From Kappaphycus alvarezii (taxonomy: Eukaryota; Rhodophyta; Florideophyceae; Gigartinales; Solieriaceae), in NCBI GenBank assembly GCA_002205965.3, contig NADL03000590.1, positions 2,733,001 to 2,797,000 of the forward strand: 64,000 bases of DNA. Direction: 5' to 3'. How positions within the stretch are numbered: position 1 is the first letter of the stretch; the number at the start of each line of letters is the position of its first letter. The notes beneath the pieces were generated by a model. It had not been told where the DNA came from, searched no databases, and was given only the letters and a program-made list of their open reading frames with translations. Both the position numbers and the translations under genes were made by a program. Shown one piece after another: positions 11,142 to 22,560 of the stretch.

Positions 11142-12301
11142 TTACGACAGCAACCGTACGCCCACCGCCTCCGTCATTGCCAAAGCAACCCCATCCCTGG
11201 GCACATACATCCTGAGGCGCCTCGCATGAATTCTCCCATGCGTGGTCCTGCCCTCTTGAGACTTAAGGTAGTACGCCGGGTGCTTGGCCACCCTCACCTC
11301 GTACGGCCCTAGCCACTTCGGCTCCAGCGATTTCCGCTCCTTCTTCTTCCTCAGTAATACGATGTCCCCCACATTATAGCGTTCACCCTGCAACTGTTCT
11401 CCAGCAGCAAGCAATCTTTGAGCCTTCCTCTCTGCACGACGAGCTGGCACCTCCACCAGCTCAACAGCCCTCCAATCCTCCACCACCGGACCTGGCCCGA
11501 CATTTAACATTGGAAGATCCCTCGCAACCAACCTGGGCTCCTTACCAAACATCAACCAAAAAGGAGACAGTCCTCCTCTCCCTTTCCTTGCTCGATAAAA
11601 ACTCACAATCTCTGTGATCCTCTCGTCCCACTCAACCTTGGTCTTCCAAGCGACTTTCGCGATCGCCCTCTTCATCGTACCCACCATCCTCTCAGCGCGA
11701 CCGTTGGCCTGCGGTGCATAGGCTCTGACTGGCTTCCACACCACACCATTCTCCTTCAGGAAGTCTCCACACGCCGCGGCCCATTATCCGACACTACCAC
11801 CCGCGGACTCCCAAACACCGCTAGTATCTCTTCCCTCACAAAAGAGATAGCCTCCTCACACGTTTCATTCGTTGTCGCCCTTACTATAGGCCACCCGCTC
11901 AGGTGTTCTACTCAGACCAATAAGAAACGGTTGCCCCTTTCCGTTTCCTTGAAAGGTCCAGTGAAGTCTAGGGAAAAGGTTTCCAACAAGCCAGTGACCG
12001 ACTGCCTCAACCCCGTGACGTACGTACTCAAAGGAGCGGCCTTCTGGCACTCATCACATGAGCGAACAAACTCGTCTACATCAGAGACCAACCTCGGCCA
12101 CCAAAACCGATCCTTGACAAACTGTTTTGTCGTAGCGACATCCCAATACCCAGCCATGTCGTGAACGGCTTCCAGTATCTTCTTCCTCGCCTCTATGGGG
12201 GGCACAACGCGCAACCCCCTTTCACCCTTCGAAACAGGACCGAATCCGAAACCAAAAAAGCCTTTGCCTGACGGCAATACTTTTTGCTCGGGGCTGGCCA
12301 A
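11142..12301 (-). pseudogene. Gypsy-1 integrase
   Basis: The upstream part (11912-12301) has an H2C2 zinc-binding region (KFVKDRFWWPRLVSDV, then SCDECQKAAPLS) and the first catalytic Asp in FSLDFTGPFKE. After a break at about 11745-11910, the downstream part (11142-11744) begins at the catalytic Glu region (YAPQANGRAERMVGTMKRAI). It continues to a basic C-terminal domain with YNVGDIVLLRKKKE and KWLGPYEV, the GPY/F-like module of gypsy integrases. At least one frameshift separates the halves. Confidence 0.8.
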
Positions 12302-12323
12302 TACCGTATTTCCAAAAAATTCC

Positions 12324-13022
12324 TCACCGCCCGCAAACCTTCCTCAAATGTACCCCTTCCTCTGTAACATCAATAACATTCACACTTCCCTCAACTAGGT
12401 ATTTGTCTATCTCCACTTTGTGCGCCTCCTTCTCGCTAGTCATCTCCGGTTTGTCAATGCCTGACCTTGACAAATAATTCGCCGTGGCGTTCTGGGTTCC
12501 CGGCCGATGACGCACTTCGAATTCATACTCAGCCATAATGTTTAACCACCTGGCCAACCTGCCATGCATATCCTTCTTCGAGAACGTCGTGCGAAGGGCC
12601 TGATGATCGGTAAACGCCACGAACGGAAAGCCGAGTAGGTACGGTCTGAATTTCTTGAGCGCGAATATCACCGCTAAAGCCTCACGCTCAAACGTAGTGT
12701 ACCTCCTTTCCGTCTCTTGCAAAGTCCTACTTGCGAATTGCGTCGGGTGGTCCCTCCCATCCTCATCCTTCTGCAACAACACCGCCCCGACAGCAGTCTT
12801 TGACGCATCAGTATGCACCGTAAACGGCTTGTTTAGATCCGGCAATGCCAACACGGGAGGAGTCGTCATAGCTCTCTTTAAACTCGTAAACGCCTCCTCC
12901 GCCTCCACATCCCACTCGAACTTCCCACCAGGACTCGTCAATCCATGAAGCGGGGCCACGATGTGCGCGAACCCGGGAATGAACCTCCAGTAATACGATG
13001 CCATCCCTAGAAACGACCTCAA
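12324..13022 (-). pseudogene. Gypsy-1 RNase H domain
   Basis: A 232-codon frame. It begins with the reverse transcriptase thumb (MRSFLGMASYYWRFIPGFA) and runs into RNase H: FTVHTDASKTAVGAVLLQ with the first Asp, FEREALAVIFALKKFRPYL with the Glu, and FTDHQALRT with another Asp. It closes with RHRPGTQNATANYLSR. It is one frame away from the reverse transcriptase segment at 13019-13690. Confidence 0.85.
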
Positions 13023-13690
13023 TTCCTTCTTTGACGTAAAGCTAGGGCATTGACGATCGCCTTAGTCTTACGGGGGTCTGTCCGCACCTCCTTCCCACTA
13101 ACTACATGTCCCAACATCTCCACCTCAGACGCACCAAATGTGCACTTCTTCAGTTTCAACTTCAGATTAACGCCACTCAGACGGTCGAGCACCACTTGTA
13201 CATGCCTCAGATGCTCGTCCCACGTCTTTGACTTGATCAAAATGTCGTCAATGTACACTGTAACAAAGGGCAAGTCCCCGAACAATATAACCGCCACCCT
13301 TTGGAAACATGCCGTCCCGTTCTTCACTCCGAACGGCATTACCTTGAAAAAAAACGCCCCATACTTACACCGGAACGTCGTCATCTCTTGAGCGGACTCA
13401 TCCAACCGTATGTTCCAGTAACTCGTAAATAGGTCAAGCGTGGTGAATATCGAACATCCCTGCATCTCGTCTATTAAATCCTCTATATTCGGAATGGGCC
13501 ACTTGTCGGCCTTCATCCTCTTATTCACGGGACGGAAGTCCACACAAAACCTGGGTTCACCGTCTTTCTTCGTCGCAATTACCACCGCGAATCCCCCCGG
13601 CGACTGCGACGGGCGAATAATCCCCCTTCCAACATCCGGCTAACCTCTTCTCGAATTATCTTGTTGTATTTCGGCGGAAACCGCCTAACT
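13019..13690 (-). pseudogene. Gypsy-1 reverse transcriptase
   Basis: The main frame 13019-13585 contains KKDGEPRFCVDFRPVNKRMK, TLDLFTSYWNIRLDE with a catalytic Asp, MPFGVKNGTACFQR, and the catalytic VYIDDILIKS box. The usual upstream stretch (FPPKYNKIIREEV) is visible at 13630-13690 across a frameshift. It joins the RNase H segment through another frameshift at about 13020. Confidence 0.85.
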
Positions 13691-14044
13691 GTCTCAAAAA
13701 TGGGCGTCTGGTCATCGAGTTCGAAGGCATGCGTAAAGAGAACCTTCCCGGGGGTGATGTCGCTGATGCTCCAGGCAACAACCTTTCCCCTTCCAAAAGC
13801 ATCCTCGCCATCTTCCCCTGTACCTCCTCCGGAACCGACGCCAACGCCCCCACGAGTACCCCTTTCCGCTCCTCCCCCAGTTCCCTGAATCCTTCAATTC
13901 CATCCAGCCTCCCTTCCACAGCACTAACATCCCCCTTCCCATACGAACAGCCTTATCCTCGCTCAACTCAACCGAAGTATCATGGTACTCATCCGCTTTC
14001 TCCTCTTTCACGCAAATGACGTATTCCTCTCCAGATTCTTCTTT

Positions 14045-14925
14045 TTACGAGTCATCACCCACGATTCCAGTCCAGGGACTGGCCGGTCTCCGGCCAATGA
14101 TTACCCCAATCTCGTCATCGCTCGAATCATCCTCACCCGGCGCCTCTCCGTCGTCTTCCGAGGACAATTTGAACTCATCCTCCTCTTCCCCTACCTCGTC
14201 AACACCTTCACCATACAACGGAAGGGTCACAGATATTCCCGCCTCACCACCAATGGTAAACGTCACCGAAAGACGCCTCATGTCTAAACGCGCACCGAGT
14301 ACCTCCATAGTTGGCGCTCCAATTATCAAATCAAACGGGAATCTGCCAATATAAGGAATGTAAGAGGGGCTGTCAAAGTGTCAAACGTCACAGGGACCCC
14401 TGTCACCTCGCCCAGTACTCTTGCTGTAGCCCCATCGGCCACAGTGATAAGGCGTGTCGTCTCACTCGGACTGAGATGCAACTCCTCACAGAGTCTCCTC
14501 GACATGATATTGGGCAATGCACCAGTATCCAACAAGGCCCTGACATCACTCCCGTAGACTTTCACCGCCACCATGCGTAACCTGCGTCCCCTTACCGCGG
14601 CTGATACAGCTTTCCCAGCCTCACCCGTCTCCCAGGACTGGCCGGTCCCACGAGACCCAATTTTGGCTTCCTTACGATTCCGGGACTGGCCAATCCCGCG
14701 AGATGTTTCTCGAGATTTCGGGCAAGATAGTCCTCCCTCATCTTCAGAGCTGCAATCCAAATTCTCATCAACAGCCGAAACCCGACCCCTGTTGTTCTTC
14801 ATCAACTTCTGCAATGCCTTATCTGCATCTTTCAGGTCACCCCTCAATATCTGTCCAAACGAAACTCCTGCATTTGCTTGGGCAAGCCCTGCCTCCACGT
14901 CATACCTTTCCACGAACCCTTCCAA
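14045..14925 (-). pseudogene. Gypsy-1 aspartic protease region
   Basis: The frame 14326-14925 holds VRALLDTGALPNIMSRRL with the DTG catalytic box of a retropepsin, followed by a beta-rich segment. After a frameshift near 14327 it continues with MIIGAPTMEVLGARLDM, the equivalent of the second ILG-type motif, and then a very acidic tail. The region also includes two of the GGACTGGCCGGTCC palindromes (14633-14649 and 14682-14697). Confidence 0.75.
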
Positions 14926-14996
14926 TCTCTTCTTTCCACTGCCACGCCCGCCACCCTTTTTCGTCTTCTCTGGCTTCGGGCCCTTCTTAGATGAAT

Positions 14997-16070
14997 TCAG
15001 AACCGGTTGCGGCGATGGAACATCAATGATTCGGCGCGGAGGTCCATCGGGTCCTGGCGCTCTGTCGCCGGCCTCTTCCGTAGGGGTTCACCATCCCTTC
15101 CCCTGCGCATCGCCGCTACACGCGACTCCTCCTGAATCACCGTGACATTCGACCCGCCACCATTCACTGACTTCTCCTCTTCACGCCTTTTCTTCGCCCA
15201 ACAATCATCCTCCCCGTGCCCATGCTTCCCACAAAACGCGCACACTTGGGCAGCACGTTCCTCTCTCTCTTTCTTCCAGCACGTCCGCTTGTCATGTCCA
15301 ACCTTCCCACAATACCCACAACGCGGTATTTCGCTTCCGCCACCTTGCCCTTGCCTGGAAGGACTGGCCGGTCCTACTGAGCTTCCAACCGTATCTTTGC
15401 CGGCCCCGCCTTTCTTCACGAGAAGCGACAATTCCGTCAACTGCGACGCTAGCGCATCGATCTTATCTCCATCTGTCTTCCTCCCCATGCCTCTCACCTC
15501 GCCACGAAGGACCGGGTCGTTTGGTACGCTGAAGTTCACCCCAGATTCCGATCCTTGCGACGAGCCAAAACGATTACGCGACTCTACGTAATTTTTTAAC
15601 GCCTCTTTCAATTCCCCGTACGACGAAGGAGCGTGCAAGACAACAAACGAGCGGACCTCTTCCCCAACAACTGCTGCCTTGGTAAGAAAGAAGAACTTCT
15701 GCTCGTCAGAGAACCCAGCTGCCTTGTACGACTCATCGGCTCTCTTGACAAACATACCAAGATCATCTCCCTCCTTAATCTCCAACGACAGTGCCTTTTC
15801 GACGGCCAAACGGGGGTCCTCTTTCGGGCGAAACTTCTCTATTAGTGCAGAGAACACCATATCATAATCCATGCCTTCTTGCGTCAACCTCCCACCTTCC
15901 GTGAACTTCTGGTAGAAGAACTGGAATGCGTCTCCTCGAAGAAACTGGATCAGGGCCCGAGCCTTCTCTTCCTGAGATCCCTCCGTCCTGACCACATTCT
16001 CGAAATAGAATAGGAAGTAGTCGATGTCGGCCACACTCGATCCATCGAATAAAAGGGTACTTTCGCTCAT
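14997..16070 (-). CDS. Gypsy-1 gag polyprotein
   Basis: About 357 codons uninterrupted. Start chosen at the first ATG (MSESTLLFDGSSVADIDYFL) at 16070; the frame stays open to the LTR edge but without an earlier ATG. Residues 1-130 resemble the retrotransposon gag capsid region (ARALIQFLRGDAFQFFYQKF). Near the C-terminus are two CCHC zinc knuckles (CGYCGKVGHDKRTC and CAFCGKHGHGEDDC) for RNA binding. It would package element RNA. This is the only intact gene of Gypsy-1. Confidence 0.8.
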   Translation of the reverse strand: MSESTLLFDGSSVADIDYFLFYFENVVRTEGSQEEKARALIQFLRGDAFQFFYQKFTEGGRLTQEGMDYDMVFSALIEKFRPKEDPRLAVEKALSLEIKEGDDLGMFVKRADESYKAAGFSDEQKFFFLTKAAVVGEEVRSFVVLHAPSSYGELKEALKNYVESRNRFGSSQGSESGVNFSVPNDPVLRGEVRGMGRKTDGDKIDALASQLTELSLLVKKGGAGKDTVGSSVGPASPSRQGQGGGSEIPRCGYCGKVGHDKRTCWKKEREERAAQVCAFCGKHGHGEDDCWAKKRREEEKSVNGGGSNVTVIQEESRVAAMRRGRDGEPLRKRPATERQDPMDLRAESLMFHRRNRF

Positions 16071-16112
16071 CCTGTCTAACAACAGACAAATTGCCCTCGA
16101 CAAGAGTACCAA

Positions 16113-16334
16113 TGAAAGCGGCTACTTTTGTCCGCCTTTCTCCAGCACCCGGTTGCGCACAAATAGGTAGATCACTCAACAAAACCAAAACCAAAAACAC
16201 ACTCAGTTTATTTGCCGCCTCTCTCAGTTTCTTTCTTCCCTTCCACTCAATACAAACCCGCGCCAGTCCATTATCAACGCCGCGATACAGCCAAGAGCGA
16301 GCACACGTGTACAGGCGTACACGTGGAGCTCACA
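16113..16334 (-). repeat. Gypsy-1 5' LTR
   Basis: 222 bp. On the minus strand it starts TGTGAGCTCC and ends GCTTTCA. It differs from the 3' LTR by scattered substitutions and small indels and is followed by TCGCC at 16335-16339. The internal sequence next to it (TTGGTACTCTTGTCGAGGGC on the minus strand) is where the primer-binding site should lie. Confidence 0.9.
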
Positions 16335-16607
16335 TCGCCCACAAGAGACTTTTCCTTGAACATCATATCGCCTGAAAGCTTCGGCCGAGCTCAGTACACC
16401 AGTGCTAATCATATTTGCTTTTAAATAGAATTAAGAAAATTACTTATAAAAAACTGCATTTCTAAGCCCATAAATATAGAATTACAACACCTCTTGGCGG
16501 GAATCTTCAGAACAGTAAGGAACTGACAACAACTGGGAGCATAAGAGGATAGCAGGCAGCTGTACAGATCCCACCAAGCCAAATTTGCCTCATTCCCAAC
16601 CTCAAAC

Positions 16608-17601
16608 ATGCCCCGCGGAACCGCCTTAAGCCAGAAAGAAAGAGGAGCAATCGATGCTCTGGCTAACGAGAAATTGATGCAAAGGGCCATCGCAAAGAAA
16701 CTAGGAAGGTCTCAAAAGGCCATATGCACGTATCTCAGGGCTCGCGTGGGGTACGGAACCAAAAATGGACGGGGAGGCCTCGGAAATTCACCAACGCATA
16801 ACAACATAGCGTAACAAGGGAAGCGTCCAACACCGGACAAGGTGCAAACCGAATACGGAAGGGCCTCGAACTCGAGCTGTCAAGGGCAAAATTCCTCCGA
16901 ATGCTGCAGTGGGAGCATAAAATACAGTATCGCCAGATGAAGAAGTCGTTCTTCTTCACTGAGGTGCATAAGAAGAATATAGTGAATTGGGCAACTAAGA
17001 TGGGGAATGGGAGCTTTCGCAGTGGCAGATTGTGGTCCTTTCTGATGAAAAGAAGTTCAACCTGGACCGTCCCGATGGATTGTAATGCTATTGGCACTAT
17101 ATTTGCAAGGAGGAACGGGTGTTCTCTAAACTGCAGGGGGGGTAGAGTCAGATGGTGTGGGGTTGCTTTTCTTTTTATGGTTCTTGTGATTTAGTTTTTA
17201 TTAGCTGGCAATAGGACTCGTTAAATTATATCAAGACGTTAGAAGACAATCTCCTGCCATGAGCGGCCTTGACACATGGGGAGAGCTGGATATATCAACA
17301 AGACAACTGCCCGTACCACGTATCGTGGGCTATAAAAAAGTGGTTTGGAGATAAAAATGTGCAGCTTTTGGAACGGCCATCTCGTGTACCAGTCCTTAAT
17401 CCCATTGAGAACCTATGGGGCATTGCTGCGAGGGAGGTGTACAGGGATGCAAGGCATTTTATTTCTGTGGGGGAGCTCAGAGATGCTATCATTGATTGTT
17501 GGACCCGTATTCCTGAGACCACGCTTCAGAACCTTGTAAAATCTATGCTTCGACGCTGCATTGCAGTGCTGAAGTCGAACGGGGCAAAAATCTCATATTA
17601 G
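16608..17601 (+). pseudogene. Tc1/mariner transposase (DD34E), broken
   Basis: The N-terminal frame starts MPRGTALSQKERGAIDALAN and contains a helix-turn-helix (AIAKKLGRSQKAICTYL). The middle part needs a different frame and reads VVLSDEKKFNLDGPDG, with the first catalytic Asp, before a stop. The C-terminal frame (17269-17601) has YQQDNCPYH with the second Asp and LNPIENLWG with the Glu; 34 residues separate them, giving DD34E as in Tc1 elements. Stops and frameshifts make it inactive. It lies inside the inverted repeats at 9831-9870/16335-16453 and 17668-17827. Confidence 0.85.
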
Positions 17602-17667
17602 ATTTGAGTAAACGTCCAGTTAATTTGTGTTGATGAGTTTTGATTCCATATTAATGGGCTTAAAAAT

Positions 17668-17827
17668 GTAGTTGTTTATATGTTATTTTCTTAATTTTAT
17701 CTAAAAGCGAATATGATTAGCACTATTGTACTCAGCTCGGTCAGAGCTTTCAGGCAATATGCTGTTTAAGGAACAGTCTCTTGTGGGCGGGAAGATACCC
17801 CTGATTCTATACTTCTGACACGCACTG
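17668..17827 (-). repeat. Right terminal inverted repeat of the Tc1/mariner element
   Basis: The inverse complement of the left repeat over about 160 bp, with a few mismatches. It ends CACGCACTG next to the TA target dinucleotide at 17828. Confidence 0.85.
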
Positions 17828-17829
17828 TA

Positions 17830-19073
17830 CAGGGGATTGAGCTCACCTAGGTGATCTGGGAGAACCTACAGATACCCCTCGCCATTTAAAAATGTGGGCA
17901 GTTAAAATGCCCATGGCCAAACCCTAGTGATTCGATACTGTACCATGTGTATAGTATACAGTCTAACCTGTTGTATGGTAGCAATGGCAGAAATAAAAAT
18001 GTGACCAGCAAATAATATGATGAGATTTTTATCATTGGTGCATGAGATATTTCCAATGCAATTATGCTCAAGTTACTTGTCTGTTTACCATGCACTTCCA
18101 TAAACTGATGGTTTAACAATTGTCAATATGCCACCAGCTTAAGCCTGAGGCACAGTGACCCGTCAAAATCACTTATCAATACCGTATTGACGTCACCTAT
18201 GATAAAGGTTCCATACAAATGATACAGGAGCCAAATGTAGCATTCATATCAAAGGACAAGATTTTACTCTGCACTGAATCAGAAAACGTAAAGTCATAAG
18301 CTTTTTCAGATGTAAGGTACCATGTATTCCTAACTTGTAGAAGAATCCTCCAAGATGTTGCTGGTCAGCATCTCGGATGGAGAAATATGTTTTCACTTAG
18401 ATATTGGCAGTTATTTTCACAGATGTCGGACAAAAAACTATAAGTATTACTGAACATGTAGTGAACTAACATTCAAAATATGTAAACACCACCGGTTGCA
18501 CCCAAATCAGACTTCTATTGGGGTTATTCATTGCCTTGCTTTGAAGAGTGCTGTCCAGCTACTCCTGTTGTGACTCTGATTTTGTACTTCGAATCTTCCG
18601 ACTCTGTCTTTCTCACAGCTTGCTAAGCTTCTCTTCCTGTCGTAAGCGCTAGGCATTACACTCTCCAGAAATAAATCACAGAATTACAATTCCGTCCATT
18701 GTGATTCAGGCAAAGGTTGAAGCATATTCGTAACCTCAAAGGTGCCTGTGAATTTCCTTGCGAGGCCTCGCAACACGATGGCAATTACGCAAATACTGCA
18801 AAGAGCCATCGAATTCGGAAAAACGTAAGAATGCTGTAGTTCTTTTCATTGCTACGAGTAAACGCAGCCAAGAACCGCCCAGCAACATCGATCAAATTTA
18901 TAGCTCAGCGTAGTACTTTCTGCTCCCTGCCTTTGTGCTTTCGAAGAGTACCTTTTGCTGTACAAACTTGCACTATATGTGTTACAAGCAAAACCATTTA
19001 ATGATGACTACTTTATCAGCTTCAGCATCATTTCTTTATTGCGCTGGCCAGCGCTATCCATTCCAATACCTTT
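17830..19073. other. AT-rich intergenic stretch, nothing recognised
   Basis: No frame over 80 codons, no inverted repeat and no family motif seen. A small C/T-rich patch occurs at 18570-18640. Confidence 0.5.
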
Positions 19074-20741
19074 TTAAGACGTCCAGGGGACTTCTTCGAC
19101 ATCATAGAGGTCATGTGTGGCTGGGATTGCCCACTTAATTCTCACTCCAGCCGGAAGGGTTTCTGGAAAATATTCAAAAAACTTATTCCATAGCGCGAAT
19201 AAATAGAGGGGTTCCTCAAATAGAACTACCCTTGCCGCCGTTCTCCGCTCATGCGAAAGCCCTTTGGCAGCACTGAATACACGCCAAGCGCCATACTTTG
19301 AAATATCAGCTTGATTTGGAACCTCTTTGATTTTGTTCAATGAATCGGAAGATCCAAAGTCTCGAGACTCAGCCACTCTCTGCCCATTTCCTTTGAACTC
19401 GAAGCCTCCTTGTGACGACGCTGGGCAGCGTCAATATCATCCATTGTCATGAATCTTGTCTGCAACACTTGGGATGTTCAATTTTGGAGGACAAGTCCTT
19501 ATCGGTCATCTTTTCAGCTTATCTGCTCTCCTTCGTGGAATTAGACAAGGGTCGGCCGTTTCCTGGCGAGCAAAGTTGAGTAGACGCCGACTTTTTGTCG
19601 AAAATAGGTTCAATGGATGCGAGATTTGAGTCTGTCTGTTCTGAGTATGGAATTACTTTGTTGAAACAGTTCATCTGGGCATTGAATATTGCATTGAGAA
19701 CCAGTTTCCGACGAAATGAACTGTGTATCATTGGTATCCTTTGTCTCCATGGTGAACGACTCTGTTCAGGCAACAGCGCAAGCATGAGGGCCCTCATTGC
19801 ATCAGCTCATCGGTGTTCTGGATTCATCTCTTCTTCTCCAAAATTCATGTTCAAAATGTCCAAAACAACAAAACAAAGAACACGAGAAAGAGAGTTATCA
19901 TCAAAAACACATATAGCGTGGTGGGTCTCTTCTTTGAGATTGCTGATAAAATCCGTCAGTGGGTTCCCTTCGAGCGTAACTGGCGGTCGTCAGCACTCGC
20001 TTCTTTGATCTAATGCACATCTTCCTTCACCGGAGGTATGGCAGAAGAGAGTGCCGTCAATTTCTGACCAATGTCTTCAAAGACTCCGAAAAAGACATTT
20101 TTCATACTCTCTTCCATCTTCCGCAAATACTGACGGAAACAATCATCTGAAACGGGAAAAATCTGCATCCAGTGGCCCGAGTCTTGTGACAACAAATAAA
20201 TTACCTTTTTGTATATCCAAACTTTTGTCAAATTTAATGTCTTGACAGGACTGGCCAGACCTGGTCTCGTCGCGATGACAGGCCGTATGGGCTCCTTCAT
20301 CTTCGTCATGGAACATGCTCTTCATCTATCTTCTCAGGATTTTCAACACTGGTTCGTTGACTGTCCCGTCGTTTTCAAGCAAATTGGATTTCATGAGGCG
20401 AAGTTCTTCAGCCTGAAAATTGATTTCGCGCGCGCATTCCTCCGCTAACTAGTTTTCGATAAATGAATTTCTTACATCTTCTTATTCACGCTCAAGAGAG
20501 CACTCAATATCGCCTTCAACATCATCATCATCAAAATCAAGCAGAACTTGACTGTGAGGGATCGGCTTCGTTTCACGGACCTCTTCTTCCCGGGGGTATT
20601 TGCGATAACTCGCTTCGAAAATGATGTGGACTTGACTTCTCCTGCAGCCGCGAAAGCCATGTGACGCTTCAGTTGTTCAACTGTTTGATACTTGATAGCA
20701 TCGTTCAGGGTGCGTTTCCTGGGACTCCCATTCTCAACCAC
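19074..20741 (-). pseudogene. Unrecognised decayed coding region
   Basis: Five minus-strand frames in different phases follow each other and read like one broken protein. These are 20472-20741 (KRTLNDAIKYQTVEQLKRHM), with an acidic stretch DFDDDDVEGDIE in another phase; 20143-20325 and 20010-20309; 19519-19797 (FRRKLVLNAIFNAQMNCFNK); and 19074-19376 (ARVVLFEEPLYLFALWNKFF). I do not recognise the family. It may be a protein of an old transposon. The palindrome-like CAGGACTGGCCAGACCTGG at 20246 resembles those in Gypsy-1. Confidence 0.35.
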
Positions 20742-21288
20742 TTAGCTGAGTGCGGCTACGAAGTTATCAAGAGCTCAAAGACTGGAAGACATTTGGATTC
20801 AAAAAGAGTGGGATGGGATGAGGACAACTATAGTAATATAAGGTTAATGTTGTGACCCTTCAAAAGTTTTATGGTACAACGATAGTACCGGCATCGCAGT
20901 CTCGCAAAACAAGATACCTTTACTTCCCAGAAATTTTATGGCAATTCAAGCCGAATCTGATATGGCATAACTTTGAAATTTGTGCTGCATTTTGGAATAC
21001 CTGCCAGTAGTTATGCTCTTCCCGCCGTTCTTTCCTGTCGATCACACTGCTTCTGGGATTTCAACAGGCATTTCAACTTGGATAACATGAGGTATGCTTT
21101 TCTCTAAACCCTTGAAATTTATTCCCCTATTTTGGCCCCTTGTAGGGCCTTTCCTGTTTCCCGACCCTTGGTACCTAATATTTTCTTTCTCCAGCCCTAG
21201 AGGGCCCAGTATCATCCTAATTTTTCATTCCAAATGAGAAATTCTCGCTCTTGCCAAGTCGATTTGTCATAACCAGGATCTAGAGATA

Positions 21289-22560
21289 ATGTGGAGTTCT
21301 TGTGAGAGCTTGATGATAGTTCCACAAAATAGTGTAATTCTTCTTTTAAGGCATTCAATACATTTGAAGGCTATTTGGATAACTCTGGACAGAGGGCACT
21401 CGCCACTGCAGTCCTACAATACGAGTCCTTGCGAGATGGAGGTGTCTTTTACGAGGGATCGGAGCAAGAATTTGAGTTCCTTCCAGGCCACATAGTAATA
21501 ATCAAAGAGGACGATATCTACATCAACAACAACCCCTGTCTACAATGGGGAAAGTTTGTTGAGAAACCAACAGTCAGGGCGGATGACAACTTATCGCTCT
21601 CATCTGAAAGCAAGTGGGAGGGGGAGTGACAGATGGAAAGCGAGGAGTGGCGTTGTGGACAAGGATCACAGAGATGAGAGATGGAACGGAAAGTGAAGAG
21701 GCTATGCGAATGCCACGCAAATCTCAGTGCAAAACTTGTTGGCATGGAACGGCGCATTGATGTGAATTCAGAACTCGAATCTAGGGGTATGTCTACCCCC
21801 AATGATACTATGGAATATCTGAAACCCTTACTACGTCACAAATTGTGTGTATTTCTGCAACGAACTCTGCGAACACCAGCAAGACAGAATATATTCGATG
21901 GTACGAACGACTAATTACCAGCAAGGGGAGTTCTCCCACATGTTATTCGGATCTCGGTCGATTGCCGGCTAGAGCACTTCAGTACCTTAACGAAAAGAAA
22001 TTCTTGCTTGGTAAAATGGAAGGGGTGAGGAAAAAGTGAGTTTTCTTCCTTCCTTTCACTAAACTCAAGATCCAGAGGACATTGTGGAGGAATTTTGCAT
22101 ATCGTTCTCATCGATTGGCATTTTATGTGATCAAATTGGGGGAAATTCTGTCGAAGAACGCATTAAAATACTGCGTCGTAGTGCAAAATGGCCAGCTGGC
22201 CAGCGGCTCCGTGTGATAGGTTCCTATATATATGATGCAAAGGATGACAGGAATTCTGCGGCCTTGCTTGTCGGTAGCAGTTGTGGGCGTGTAATTAGGA
22301 AGCGGGTAAAGTGGATGAAGATGCTTCTCGCATTTATCGCGGTAATGCACTTAGACGACAAACGCGTGAAAGGATTCCTGGGTCTGAGAAATTTGCCGCA
22401 GGTCTGCAACGAACAACGTTGGTACCATGAAAACACATTGACCCGTTCGGTCAAGACAACAGTGATGTTGACTGCTGCCAGTCCATGCTCATATGGCGTC
22501 GAGGCGAAGAATCATTCCGAAAGAAATGGTCCAGAAGCATTTGCAATCCCGCTAGGGTAA
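21289..22560 (+). pseudogene. Unrecognised plus-strand coding remnants
   Basis: Consecutive plus-strand frames: 21375-21629 (EFEFLPGHIVIIKEDDIYIN), 21681-21914 and 22084-22560. The last is 158 codons without a stop, with SVEERIKILRRSAKWPAGQR and a basic segment CGRVIRKRVKWMKM. No conserved domain is recognised. The run of frames on one strand suggests a single gene with lost phase or introns. Function unknown. Confidence 0.3.

Larger units (their letters stand above)
9871..16334 (-). mobile_element. Gypsy-1, Ty3/gypsy LTR retrotransposon
   Basis: Minus-strand element of 6.46 kb bounded by near-identical LTRs (9871-10093 and 16113-16334) and a perfect 5-bp target duplication TCGCC (9866-9870 and 16335-16339). 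The internal order is gag with two zinc knuckles, aspartic protease, reverse transcriptase, RNase H, then integrase, the order that separates gypsy from copia elements. A G-run tract lies just upstream of the 3' LTR. The pol frames are broken several times. The 3' part (10100-11140) also holds a LINE tail and palindromes. Confidence 0.9.
9831..17827 (+). mobile_element. Tc1/mariner transposon, split by Gypsy-1
   Basis: The right end (17668-17827) is the inverse complement of 9831-9870 joined to 16335-16453, giving terminal inverted repeats of about 160 bp. The shared core is GTCAGAAGTATAGAATCAGG. Both ends abut TA (9829-9830 and 17828-17829), the canonical Tc1/mariner target duplication. Without the nested retrotransposon (9871-16334 plus one 5-bp duplication) the element is about 1.5 kb, a normal size. 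It carries a DD34E transposase pseudogene at 16608-17601. Confidence 0.88.

Noticed and set aside
22189-22202. TGGCCAGCTGGCCA palindrome
   Set aside because: An isolated 14-bp palindrome inside an open frame; not clearly part of the GGACTGGCCGGTCC family.
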